Below are positions 34,144-43,820 of a stretch of 64,000 bases of DNA, piece after piece. Each line of letters begins with the position of its first letter. Within the stretch, counting starts at the first letter, position 1. The notes below the pieces were generated by a model, which worked only from the letters and a program-made list of their open reading frames with translations, did not search any database and was not told where the DNA came from. The stretch lies in contig JAHBBC010000009.1 in NCBI GenBank assembly GCA_019915015.1, positions 992,001-1,056,000 of the forward strand, written 5' to 3'. The stretch is from Auriscalpium vulgare (lineage: Eukaryota; Basidiomycota; Agaricomycetes; Russulales; Auriscalpiaceae). The translations under genes and the position numbers were made by a program.

Positions 34144-36006
34144 TCAGATACTGTCGGCGGCTCCAGCAGCTGCCACATCGCCAGCTTGCTTGACAGCATC
34201 TCCCACAGCCTGACTGTCCGCGTCGCCAGCTTGCTTGACAGCATCTCCCACAGCCTGACTGTCCGGATCGCCAGCTTGCTTTACAGCATCTCCCACAGCC
34301 TGGCTGTCCGGATCGCCAGCTTGCTTCACAGCGTCCCCCGCTGCGTCGCCGGCTTCCTTCACAGCGCCCGCCCCGTCCGCCGCGCCATCGGCGACGTCTG
34401 CCGCCGTGTTGGCGGCGTCAGGCTGCCCCATGGCCAAGGCCATCAACTGACTCAATTCGAGGGGTGGAAGGCTCATGATGATGCCAAAGATGAAGTCGGT
34501 GAGACTAGCGGGGAGCTTTGGTATGAGCGCATAGAGCTTGTCCACGAGCGACGGGAGCTCAGGATAAGCCTTCCTGATCTTGCCGTCGTAGAAGATGAGG
34601 ACGCGTATGATGGCAGGGATCTGCCACAGCGTCAGGAACATTGGTGGTATGAAGGCAGGTAAAACGTACGATGGACTGCTTGGCGAGGTGCATAGCGAAG
34701 CTCACGAACCACATATAGGGCATCATGAATACGGCTTTCAGGTGACCCAAATATTCCTTGAGGTCGTTCTTGAATGCCGGCGGAATCCCGAAGGCTGTCT
34801 GAGCAGGAGCAGTGGTGGTATGAAGGCAGGTAAGACTTACGAAGAAACTCTTCACGACGTGCGTAACGAAGGAAAAATATGTCTTCAGGGGCCATATAAA
34901 GGGCATCATAAACACGGCTTGCAGGTGACCTAAAAACTCCTGGAGTTCGGCCTGCGGGATCTCGAAGGGTGCTTGAGCAGGAGCATTGGAATCGGACGAG
35001 TCCTGACGCCCGGACCACTCAGCACTATGTTTACCATGTCTGCAGTCAAGATGTACTCACCATGTCGGCGTTCAGAATGCTAAGGAGCGTTCCAAGGAGG
35101 AAGACAAGTGGATACTGGTAGAGATGACGATGATAGAAGGCCACGACGTGGCAAGTTACGAAGAGGAAATCAGCGGTAACTGGCTGCGGTTTGGGTTGCC
35201 ACTCACAAGGAAGACGACTCGAGGAGGCGTCGAATTTGCAGGCGTGAGGGTGGAAGGACTCTCTTGCAGATTGTTCTGGTCCTGAGTGGCCCTCCTTTTA
35301 AAGTCGAGAGAGACTTTTCGAAACGTGATCGCGCCTGCACCTTGCTCGCATGTGAGGATGGAGTCGATTTCTCTCCCGACCAGACGAATACCACGGTCAA
35401 GATCGCGCGCGGGTTCGTCCAGAGGTAGAGATTGCACGTCCTGCTTGGGGGAGGGCAAGAGCATTGATGTCCCGAGGCGACCAGGCGATGTCATTACACA
35501 CCACGGTCAAGATCGCGCCCGAGTTCGTCCAGACGAACGGAGAGAGTGCACGTCCTGCTTGGGGGAGGCCAAGAGCATCAACGTGCCCCGAGGCCGCCTA
35601 GGTTTGTGGTGACGAGTAAAGGTAAAGATGGATTCCGCTCTCGACGTGTTTACTTACCTGCTACTTACGGTGAGCATTCAATGTTTCAACAGGCACAGGA
35701 TGAGATGCCGCAGATTTTTCCAAATGCGGGTGTGCGCTGGCATACCTTCTATCCATCTGTGGAACCCGGCTGTAGGTGCTGCAACGGGCTCGAGGACTAT
35801 ATACTCCAGTCGACCTGCCCGGGTTACTCAAGCTCTCCGAGAGGAAACTCGGATGAAGCACCGACGTCGCAAGTATGTTTGAACCTGAATAGAGAATAGT
35901 GTATGCTCTGGAGAGACAGGAATTCAAGAAGGGTTCGTAAGCTTCACACCGAAACACATGCAAAGACCATGCACTCACGATAGAGATCGACAACTGCCGA
36001 GGCCAT
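34144..36006 (-). CDS. Hydrophobic repeat protein, left copy
   Basis: The probable start is MASAVVDLYQ at 36006, but the 5' exons are uncertain. From about 35500 the gene reads GREIDSILTCEQGAGAITF, then a hydrophobic segment (LYQYPLVFLLGTLLSIL). Two similar exon-encoded blocks follow: LGHLQAVFMMPFIWPLKTYF and LGHLKAVFMMPYMWFVSFAM. Then come IPAIIRVLIFYDGKIRKAYP and LTDFIFGIIMSLPPL. The C-terminal tail has four GDAVKQAGD units separated by xDSQAV, resembling the amphipathic Ala/Lys/Asp repeats of LEA-type proteins. The likely setting is membrane-associated. I know no named family. The right copy has three units, and the 45-nt length difference between the copies is exactly one repeat. Confidence 0.6.
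35391..35594 (-). repeat. Tandem ~90-bp direct repeat within the hydrophobic protein gene
   Basis: Two units about 111 bp apart share CACGGTCAAGATCGCGC, GTTCGTCCAGA and GCACGTCCTGCTTGGGGGAGG. The same pair is present in the right arm (about 44236-44439), so it predates the inverted duplication. One unit overlaps the start of the exon reading SPKQDVQSLPLDEPARDLD. Confidence 0.8.
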
Positions 36007-36439
36007 GGTCGAACAAGCAAAAATCAAAATCAGAGCGCATCGTGCCGCGACGGACCGGACCCATCCCCCACGTGAGCATCAGCAGCCCCTCAATGCTCCT
36101 GCAGCTCCTTCATCTCGTTCTTCAGGCGCGTCACCGTGCGATTGATTTGCCAGATGAATGGGCGTGGATCCTCGGAAGAACAACATCAGGCCAGCGTCAG
36201 AGCAATCCGCCCGCGCGATTGGAGCTCGGCGGCGCGCTCTATCGTTCCCCCGTTGGCATGCAGCTCGGTACGACCCCGAGTCGTTTCGAAATCAGTCTAG
36301 TCATGAGAAAAGGCGCGATCAGCGTCAGCACGAGCGCGGCGCTGCCTGAGTTAAAAGTACGGCGATATTGCACGACTTGGATCAGTGACGATGGGGTCGA
36401 CTACGACAAGTAGAAAGTGATAAGGATGGGCGCAAAGCT

Positions 36440-36620
36440 CCTTTCCCCGCGCCCCCTTTGGGACCTTCGAACCTCCTCTGCTCGCCTTCGTGGCAAAGTG
36501 AATGCCGCGGCGAGGCGAACGTCCCATTCCTGGTCGTCGTGGAAATGACATAACAGGCCAGGAGGTGTCCGCGCAATGACAATTATCCAATTGAGGGATA
36601 CAGGTGAGATCTGGAAGCAC
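36440..36620. repeat. Repeat 3' of the broken BTB gene, second copy at 33655
   Basis: Diverged but recognisable match in direct orientation to 33655-33845. Together the two copies bracket the left arm of the inverted duplication. Confidence 0.55.
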
Positions 36621-36750
36621 AAGAAAGAGTACGGTGGATTGTCGATTGGGATGGTGGGGGCAGTGGAAGGCGGCCTATCATATCAATAGAAAGAAGTTTT
36701 TGCTTCGATCTGACCGAAATGTGTGTGTGAGCGGCAGGCCGGATTGAATA

Positions 36751-37718
36751 CAATTCGATGTTCACCTCGGACAAACACCTGTCAATTTCTTCGGAGAGAA
36801 GGCGGCTTAGCTGTGTGATGGCAGGAGACACGATGGTGGATGACCTGCAAGAGTCACAGCGTTGGGAAGCGTATTCTATCGCAGATCCAAGATGGTCTTG
36901 TGTAGCGAATTTCCAATTGGATGGAAACGTCTTCAAACCATGCGATGCATGTTCAAGATATTGTCGGACAGATGGGCAAAGATGCTGGTTCCGCGAGTGG
37001 ATGACATCTTGTGATTTGTTCTGGCACGGGTGAACGAGCAGTTTTATATCAACAGAAGTCCTCCATTTCCCGTCTTCAATCGGTATAAACGCCCGCATAC
37101 TTGCAGCATCTGCGCACGCCTTGCGATATTTTGAAAGCCTGACCAAGTAGTACGACCACGGGCACCAAATTGAGCTCTGATTCGGACGCCTCACCGAGGT
37201 CGAATTCAGTTCGCAGGGTGTGCCGTGCGGACCACCTCGCGTAGACCAAGCATCCACGCCTTCAGGAATATCGATAAAGCTCGCGAGAGAGTAGGGCCCG
37301 TCTTCAACCGCTGCGTCAGGATATTCTCGACGCCAGCTAGCTGGTACTTGCTGAGGAGTCCCAGTGCCAGTTTGACGTCCTCCACGGTGTCCAGGGTCGG
37401 CTCGGCGGGGAACACGGCGCGCGGATAGCAGTACCTGAGCATCATGTCGACGGCGTGCTCATCCTCGGAGACACATACCACGGGGATCCCGTCTTTGAAA
37501 TCGTCGAGCGAGGTGTGCGGGGAGGAAGTATGAGGCTGAGGGAGCGTGAACAGGTTCTGGAAGAAGGGAGATGACATCGACAAGAGGACCTTGTGCGCGC
37601 GGAAGTCAACACCGTCGGTCGAGCGCAGAATGATGTCCGCGTCTCCTGCGTTGAACGGCGCCCCTGCGTCGCGGGGCGTCGAAGAGGGGCTGACGGGTCT
37701 GTTGTCGGCGTCGGGCAT
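36751..37718 (-). pseudogene. BTB/POZ protein, frameshifted copy 1
   Basis: The N-terminal BTB domain is open (FNAGDADIILRSTDGVDFRA, HKVLLSMSSPFFQNLFTL, VSEDEHAVDMMLRYCYP). It is followed by the helical region (AEPTLDTVEDVKLALGLLSK, GPTLSRALSIFLKAW). Compared with the intact copy at 46277, several bases are missing after GLREVV, shifting the frame at about 37210. A second shift near 37135 restores LSKYRKACADA. Sequence similarity then continues (LKTFPSNWKFATQDHLGSAI, CLSEVNIEL), but the terminal stop is also changed and the frame runs on to 36583. Unless introns mask these changes it is a recently broken gene. Related BTB proteins are often Cullin-3 adaptors. Confidence 0.75.
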
Positions 37719-38104
37719 GGCTAGACAAGAACACGCGTGGCGTTATGCTCTGAGAATTTGGACAAACGGTCGCCCACGTGGAGCTGCTCGTACGGCGGTA
37801 CGGCGTCGAAGTTAGGGTCTGTGTGTGCGCGAGCAATAGGGGCGTAGTGCATGCACAGTCGGCTCTTGCCGGGCTAGAAGCGGGGTCATTACCATTACTT
37901 ACACAGGAGTATGATCATGAAGGAGATGGGTGTAGCAGATGCAATGTAGTCTTCCTTCGTATGCGGGACATAGCGGCACAGGCGGATCGGACACTACTTC
38001 TGGGGCTTCTTCGCTCCGTACCGACTGCGAGGGATCACATTGACAATCGGCCTAGTGTGGTCAAACTTGGAATGGGCAAATACCAAGGCTCATCCAGAAG
38101 TACC
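37719..38104. other. Intergenic, no supported gene
   Basis: 386 bp between the 3' end of carboxypeptidase S and the 5' end of the broken BTB copy, both on the minus strand. Short plus-strand frames show no family signal. Confidence 0.5.
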
Positions 38105-40456
38105 CTAGAAGTCTGTCGCCTCATCAACGTTCAAGATCAAAGTCGTGTAGAAGCTGATCATCTCCACGAAGTCCTTCGCGTAAATATCTAAACCTCACTC
38201 ATCAACGACGCCCTGCCAACAGCAGTTCATAAACACGTACATTCGTTCACGGTATGCACGCCTGGCGGCTGCTCACCCATGAAACGGTTGTTGTTATAGT
38301 GGTCGTACCGGATGATGTGTTCCGTGAGCTTCCAGTAGAAGCGTGTATCTGCCCCAGGTGAGTATCCCAAACCCAGTATCGGATGAGGGCACCGCACCAT
38401 GCTTACCTGTGTTTCCGCTCATAATGCCCGGGCTCACAACCATGTTGTCACCCTCGATGTCGCGGTATGCATTGTATGTTGCCTTGATGGTCCCGCTGAG
38501 CAGGAGAAACGGTGCCTGGTCCGTGGGTGTGACGGGCGCCGGGCCGAGTGCCGTGCCCCATGCGTCAGCCAGCTCGAGCGTCCCGTACGCGGGGCCGTCC
38601 TGCGGCGAGACAGATGCACCGAAGGCCGTGTACGTGAGGTTGAATTTGTGCGCGAGGTGCTTGAGCAGGTCGGTGTCGCGCTCCTGGACCGCCTTGAGCG
38701 AGCTTGTCCACTCGGCTTAGCTCATCGCGAAGTGAGTTGCAAATGACACGAGCCCCGTACCTTTGGGTAGCAATGCGGTGGTTCACGACCGCCCAGGCTT
38801 CTTCGGGCAGCGCATTCGCCTTCACGCCGCCCTGGATCAGATCGATGGCCTGCGTTGTGCCCACCAGACTCTCGAAGACTGGTTCCTGGAAAAGTATCTC
38901 TTCCACTGCCCGCAGCGCACGATTCGAGTGCGCGGACTTCTTGAGTGCCTTGCGCAGTTTCGGGTCGACGTCCTTCCCATGCGCTCCGATGCACTGGACC
39001 ATGTCGTAGGCAGGCGTGGCACGCTCGAGATGCGATTCGAAAGGGTGTGCTTCGAATTCGACAAGAAGGCGGGCGAGAGTACCGATGCTCTGAAGGGGCG
39101 ATCAGATCAGAACGATGACCTGTCTACGTAGAAGAATCGTACCGTGTGGGGTGGAGGGACACTAGAGTGTCCGCCAGGTGACGCCACGGTTATGCGGGTG
39201 TCGAGGTAGCCTTTCTCAGCGATGGCCGGGATAGCGAAAACAGATCCAGCTTGATCTTGGTATCCGCCTGGAGGCGTCGTTTAGGCGGTTTGCAAGGCTA
39301 AGTCGCGAGTAAAACGTACCGCCTTCATCGATGAGGAGTGCGAACGCATTCTCGCCGTATTTGGTCAGGATGTATTCCGAAAGCTTTTGTGCACCCTAAG
39401 ATGCGCTCGTCAGCTCGTCAGAGACATGGTGTGGAGCAGGGCAATATTCTGCACTGACATGTAGACCACTGGCTTCTTCATCGAAGCCAAAAGAGAGCAC
39501 AATAGAACGAGTGGGCGTGAGATTGGCTTCAAGAAGAGATTCCACCGCTGAGCTATACAATCATCAGAAGCGTAAGGAGCCTAATTACTATACGCCACTC
39601 ACAGAATGCCGATGAGGCCGCTCTTGTCATCCAAGCTGCCTCTTCCCCAAACGCGCTCGCCTACGTTGTTCATGTGGGCCTCAGAGTCAACTTGATCAGG
39701 AAACCGGCTTACCATCGAAGTGGCCAGAGTAAGGCGGGTGCGTCCATTGATCCGCAGTGGTAGGGTCAACCGGGACAACGTCTATCCCAAGCATGAGAAA
39801 TTGATAGAATCCGTTAGGAAGCAACCGACCTTGGTGAGCGAGAAGCAGGAGAGGCTTTGCGGTATCATTCGTGCCCTTCCACTCAAATAGAAGGCCGTAG
39901 GTGTTGACCTTGGTAAGGGTCAGCGTAGTATGGCTACAAGAATGCGCGGTCAATATAATCGTCGACACTTAGGGCAAGACGCGCACACCAAAGGGAATGC
40001 CTGCAGCAGGTAGTCGTGGAAGGGTCGGAACGCCTCCCATCGGGGATCGTCGCCTACAGGAGCCATCTTGTCGTACGACTCCGTGCTTTACAGCACGCAA
40101 AGTCAGCATATAGTCCATTGGAACCATGAAAGGAGGACTTACGGGACTCGCACAGCGCCTCCCAGCCAGTCTACCGCCGTCAGCAAGAACTCATCCGAAC
40201 CATAGGTCTTGCCAAGGCTCTTCCACAGCTCGGCACTCTTTGTAGGGTAGACAGGGCCTACTTGGGGGCACAAGTCGGCGCCAGACGAGCGCGTGTACGT
40301 CCATCTGTCGACGATGTTGAGAATCCTGCATACGACGCCGAATGTCAAGAGCCCCGCGAACGCCAACTTGCGCTTGGCATGGTGCGGTGCAGCGGGAGCG
40401 CGCGGCGAGACGGGGCTGGGAAGCAGATGCTCTGTGGTCTCCTTGTCGGACGCCAT
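38105..40456 (-). CDS. CPS1: Carboxypeptidase S, M20 metallopeptidase
   Basis: The start at 40456 gives a short cytoplasmic N-terminus, then a membrane anchor (LAFAGLLTFGVVCRILNIV), as in vacuolar Gly-X carboxypeptidases. Metal-site regions are clear: LLLLAHQDVVPVD across an intron at about 39782-39830, and RVWGRGSLDDKSGLIG. The catalytic FGFDEEASGLHGAQ block follows, then LLIDEGGGYQ, KGYLDTRITVASPGGHSS and a dimerisation-domain stretch (FQEPVFESLVGTTQAIDLIQGGVKANALPEEAWAVVNHRI). The C-terminus has SPGIMSGNTDTRFYWKLTE, HYNNNRF and FVEMISFYTTLILNVDEATDF, with the stop at 38105. About eleven exons. It releases C-terminal residues from peptides in the vacuole. All key acidic and His residues I could trace are intact. 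Confidence 0.94.
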
Positions 40457-40630
40457 GGAGGTTTGCTGAAGAGGTGGGAGACACGCCCCAAGTCATATAA
40501 GATATCGAGTGCCAACCACATGGACGCGCGCAGCAGGGAGGACGCGATCTCCCGGCGCCGGCCGCGCCTCAGAACAAGCGCGTCTGCAAGCCACGCCTCG
40601 TCGTCCCCAACTTGAACTTCAACGCACACG

Positions 40631-41467
40631 ATGGCATTCGCCTCCCTCAAACTCACCCGCGCCGAAGGCATCCACCGCCTGCGCATCTCCATCCCAGCCC
40701 TCGTCTTCTACATCGCTCTCACCCTCCTCCTGCCGCTCCCTTCACCCTACGCAGCAGTCTATGCTTTCCTCACCTCAACTCCGCACACCCAGTCGACCCT
40801 CCTCCCCGTCGATCTCACGCACCTGATCGTGTTTATCGGTGCGCCGCGTGGTTTTCGTGCATATGGGATGGTGGATGCTGATGCGGTGGCATGCCCGTAG
40901 AGCTGCTCGTGCCTGCGCTGCTGCTGGCCAACATCGCGCAGGCCGCGTACGCCGTGCGCGCGCCGAGGGCACCGCACGCCCCACTGCCCGCGCAGTCCCC
41001 CGGGGTGCTGCGCAGCGCGAAGAAGGGGCAACAGCCCGTGTCGCCCTTGGCAAAATCGTGGCGCGGCAAGGGCGCGCTGTCGCCCAATGTGCGTCTTTCT
41101 ACTGATGCATTTTCATTCTCTTCAAGCCTGACCTGTCCGGATGATCAGACCACACCCCAGCGCCAGCGCCCCTTCTCCGCGTCCTCGCACCCACAGACAC
41201 CCCTCTCGGATCCACACAACCTCGCGCACTCGTACTCGCTCTCCTTCCCCGCGTCCTCGCCGGACGCGTCATTTGCGTCCACAACATCGTCGCTCCCGCC
41301 GACGCCATCGCCCGTGTCGGCGTATCGTGGCCGCAGGGGAGCACCAGGGCGTGAGTCCATACTGTCTGTGTTATTGTCGCGTGGATTTGACGCGCGTCGG
41401 TGTAGGGGCGCTGGACGCGTCGCTGCTGTCGCGGTTGACACAGGCGGATTCGGACGAAGAGCCATAG
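40631..41467 (+). CDS. Small double-hydrophobic membrane protein, Pom34-like
   Basis: Four exons (40631-40838, 40901-41088, 41149-41350, 41406-41467) give 219 residues. The N-terminus is MAFASLKLTRAEGIHRLRI, then one hydrophobic segment (ALVFYIALTLLLPLPS), a loop (FLTSTPHTQSTLLPVD) and a second (IELLVPALLLANIAQAAYA). A Pro/Ser/Ala-rich basic tail follows, with SAYRGRRGAPGRALDASLLS and an acidic end DSDEEP. Two close membrane spans with a long disordered tail fit the Pom34/NPCC-type nuclear-pore membrane proteins; the assignment is tentative. It is divergent from carboxypeptidase S with only 174 bp between starts. Its 3' end is partly duplicated at 43215-43440. Confidence 0.6.
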
Positions 41468-41537
41468 CCAGACTTTATATGCTTTGTTTTATTGGCAGAT
41501 TACGCGTCAGTGTTCGGTGGGTTGATACGTCAATTGA

Positions 41538-42417
41538 ATGCTGCCGGACGCGTCGCTGTTGCCCTTTTCAACGCCCCGCGACGCAGCTGCGCCTTTCAAC
41601 GCAAAAGACGCGGACATCATCCTGCGCTCGGCCGACGGCTTTGACTTCCGCGCACACAAGTTCCTTCTATCGATGTCATCTCCCTTCTTCCAGAACCTTT
41701 TCACGCTCTCAGCCTCCCAATTCCTCCCCGCACGCCTCGCTCGACGATTCCAAAGACAGGATCCCCGTGTTGTGTTGATCCGAGGATGAGCACGCCGCGG
41801 ACATGATGCTCAGGTACTGCTACCCGCGCACCGAGCCGACGCTGGACACAGCGGAGGATGTCAAACTGGCACTGGCACTCCTCAGCAAGTACCAGCTCGC
41901 CGGCGTCGAGGCTGTCGTCGTACAACGGTTGAAAACAGGCCCTACCATCCCCCGAGCGTTGTCTATATTCATGAAAGCGTGGCTCCTGGACCTGCGCAAG
42001 GTGGTCCCCGTCGCCGCACGACATACTCTACGCGCCCAAGCTGACATCAGCGAGGACTATGAAGAACTGCTTGAAGTCCCCTGCATCGTCTGGGTCAAAC
42101 TCTTGTTCTTTTTTGTCAAGTCATTACCCGCATCATGTCCCAACCAAATTTCGTCTACTGTTCTCAATCGTGTTGCTTACGTCTGCCCGGCTATAAAACA
42201 GTATCTCATCGATGCATCCACTGAGCTGAAGCTGCTTCCGTCTGGCTCGGTTTTACAAGAACAGCTCCTCACTGCTGTGGGAAACGTGTCGAAAAAGTGC
42301 AAGAAATGCCTTGATTCGGATTGTATCTCTGCCGTCATCGAACTGAGCCGCCTTCTGTCTGAAGAAGTTGAAAGGCGCATATCAGAGGTGAACAGTCAAA
42401 CTGCATCTGAAATTTAG
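41538..42417 (+). pseudogene. BTB/POZ protein, broken copy 2
   Basis: Starts directly after the Pom34-like gene: MLPDASLLPFSTPRDAAAPF, KDADIILRSADGFDFRAHKF, SSPFFQNLFTL. After FTL two bases are missing relative to the intact copy, so the frame changes at about 41707; reading the other frame gives PNSSPHASLDDSKDRIPVLC followed by TGA where the intact gene has a Leu codon. The original frame resumes with DEHAADMMLRYCYPRTEPTL and stays open to the stop at 42417 (SVLQEQLLTAVGNVSKKCKK, LSRLLSEEVERRISEVNSQ). Two independent lesions indicate a pseudogene. Its sequence is clearly diverged from copies 1 and 3. Confidence 0.8.
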
Positions 42418-43820
42418 GCTTTCTGCTCATACATACTCATTCGGGGCAGGTCGAGACGGGAGTAGCCTTTTTCTAATTTCATGGGCCACCTTCCACTGCC
42501 TACCCCCCTGTCTTCCTCCCGGAGTCGAATCCCCTTAATCCAACTCCTGCTCAGATCGTCCGGATTGTATCCGTTCTCATCCTGCCGCGTTACACCTCGC
42601 ATGGAATGAGCCCTTGAGCCATCCCGCAGGGTAATAGTTCACACCTCCCGTTGCTCCATCAGTACTACGACCACCTCTCACCGAAGGTCGATCGGGGTTG
42701 GCGAGAGGAGCATCATGACTCTGCCGCCACGAAGCCAGGAATACGAGACAGAGGCAGCCCAGCGGTGTCGGCAAGAGCGCATGGACATCACTGCAGGAAA
42801 AGTGAGGCGACTGTATGCTTCGGCATTCGAAGCCTCAAGGCCTCAGGGGGCTGGGTGAACGGGGTTTTTGCTTGGTGGGAGACTTCGAGTTCCGAAGAGT
42901 ACGTACGAATCGTGGTGTCCGACGGGGATCCTGGTCTTGCCTGTCGCTGGGTTATGAAGTTGTTTATTTGTTTTGCTCGCCCCAGGTCATAATTAGTAGG
43001 TGCAAAGAACGCCTCATAATGAGCAAACTCGAAGCTTGCACTCGAGCTCCATTGCCTTCAAGTTGATGCCACCGGTCCGGACCGGGACAAGGGCCGGACG
43101 CCGAACGCCGACTCTTGCCAAGTTTTCTCCTTCTTTTCAAACATTTTTGTTCCTTGTCTTCGATCAAACACTAGTACTGATCAAACGATTCAGCTTTCGG
43201 CTCACTCGTGCAGCTACTCGTAGACTGCGGGGAGCACTAGGGCGTGAGTCTATACTGTCCTTCTTGTTGTCGCATGGATTTGACGCGCGTCGGTATAGGT
43301 GCGATGTACAGTATTTATCGCCGCTAGCGCTGTTCACCCAGGTGGAGTCGGATGAGGAGCTAGAGCCAGGCTTCATCTACTTTCATCTACTTATCAGAAG
43401 CGTCTGTGCGTCCGGGTTGATACGTCAATTGTAAGCTGCCGATTGTCAAGTAACTGCCTATGATGCGTCGCGGACAACGGTCTTCTGTGAATGGCAAGTA
43501 CTCCTCCTTTGCGCCTCTTCTCATGACTAGACTGATTTCGAAACCACTCGGGGGCGTACCGAGCTGCATGCCGACGGGGGAACGATAGAGCGCGCCGCCG
43601 AGCTCCAATCGCGCGGGCGGATTGCTCTGACGCTGGCCTGATGTTGTTCTTCCGAGGATCCACGCCCATTCATCTGGCAAATCAATCGCACGGTGACGCG
43701 CCTGAAGAACGAGATGAAGGAGCTGCAGGAGCATTGAGGGGCTGCTGATGCTCACGTGGGGGATGGGTCCGGTCCGTCGCGGCACGATGCGCTCTGATTT
43801 TGATTTTTGCTTGTTCGACC
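42418..43820. other. Duplicated flank of BTB copy 2, plus relics
   Basis: 42440-42650 resembles the 3' flank of BTB copy 3 (47300-47500). At 42714 the frame MTLPPRSQEYETEAAQR parallels MPPQGQEFETERCIRAY at 47579, so the BTB gene and its 3' flank were duplicated as a unit. 43215-43440 is a relic of the Pom34-like gene 3' end. From 43510 the right arm of the 2.4 kb inverted duplication begins. No intact gene is seen. Confidence 0.6.
43215..43440 (+). pseudogene. Relic of the Pom34-like gene 3' end
   Basis: Parallels 41335-41545 across an exon end, the whole last intron (GTGAGTCnATACTGTC... TGACGCGCGTCGGT) and the last exon region, and continues into the 3' flank (GGGTTGATACGTCAATTG). The match stops where BTB copy 2 would start. 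It is direct-oriented, about 1.9 kb from its source, so BTB copy 2 is bracketed by the two. Confidence 0.75.

Larger units (their letters stand above)
33885..36320 (-). repeat. Left arm of 2.4 kb inverted duplication
   Basis: Reads as the reverse complement of 43510-45915 with only scattered substitutions through most of its length, including introns and noncoding parts. Divergence increases toward both ends. It carries one complete copy of the hydrophobic repeat-protein gene. The arms are about 7.2 kb apart, centred near 39.9 kb, and enclose carboxypeptidase S and the Pom34-like gene. Confidence 0.9.

Noticed and set aside
42520..42600. tRNA-like T-arm string (GGAGTCGAATCCCC) 3' of BTB copy 2
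   Set aside because: No matching acceptor, D-arm or anticodon arm could be found around it. The sequence belongs to the duplicated BTB flank.
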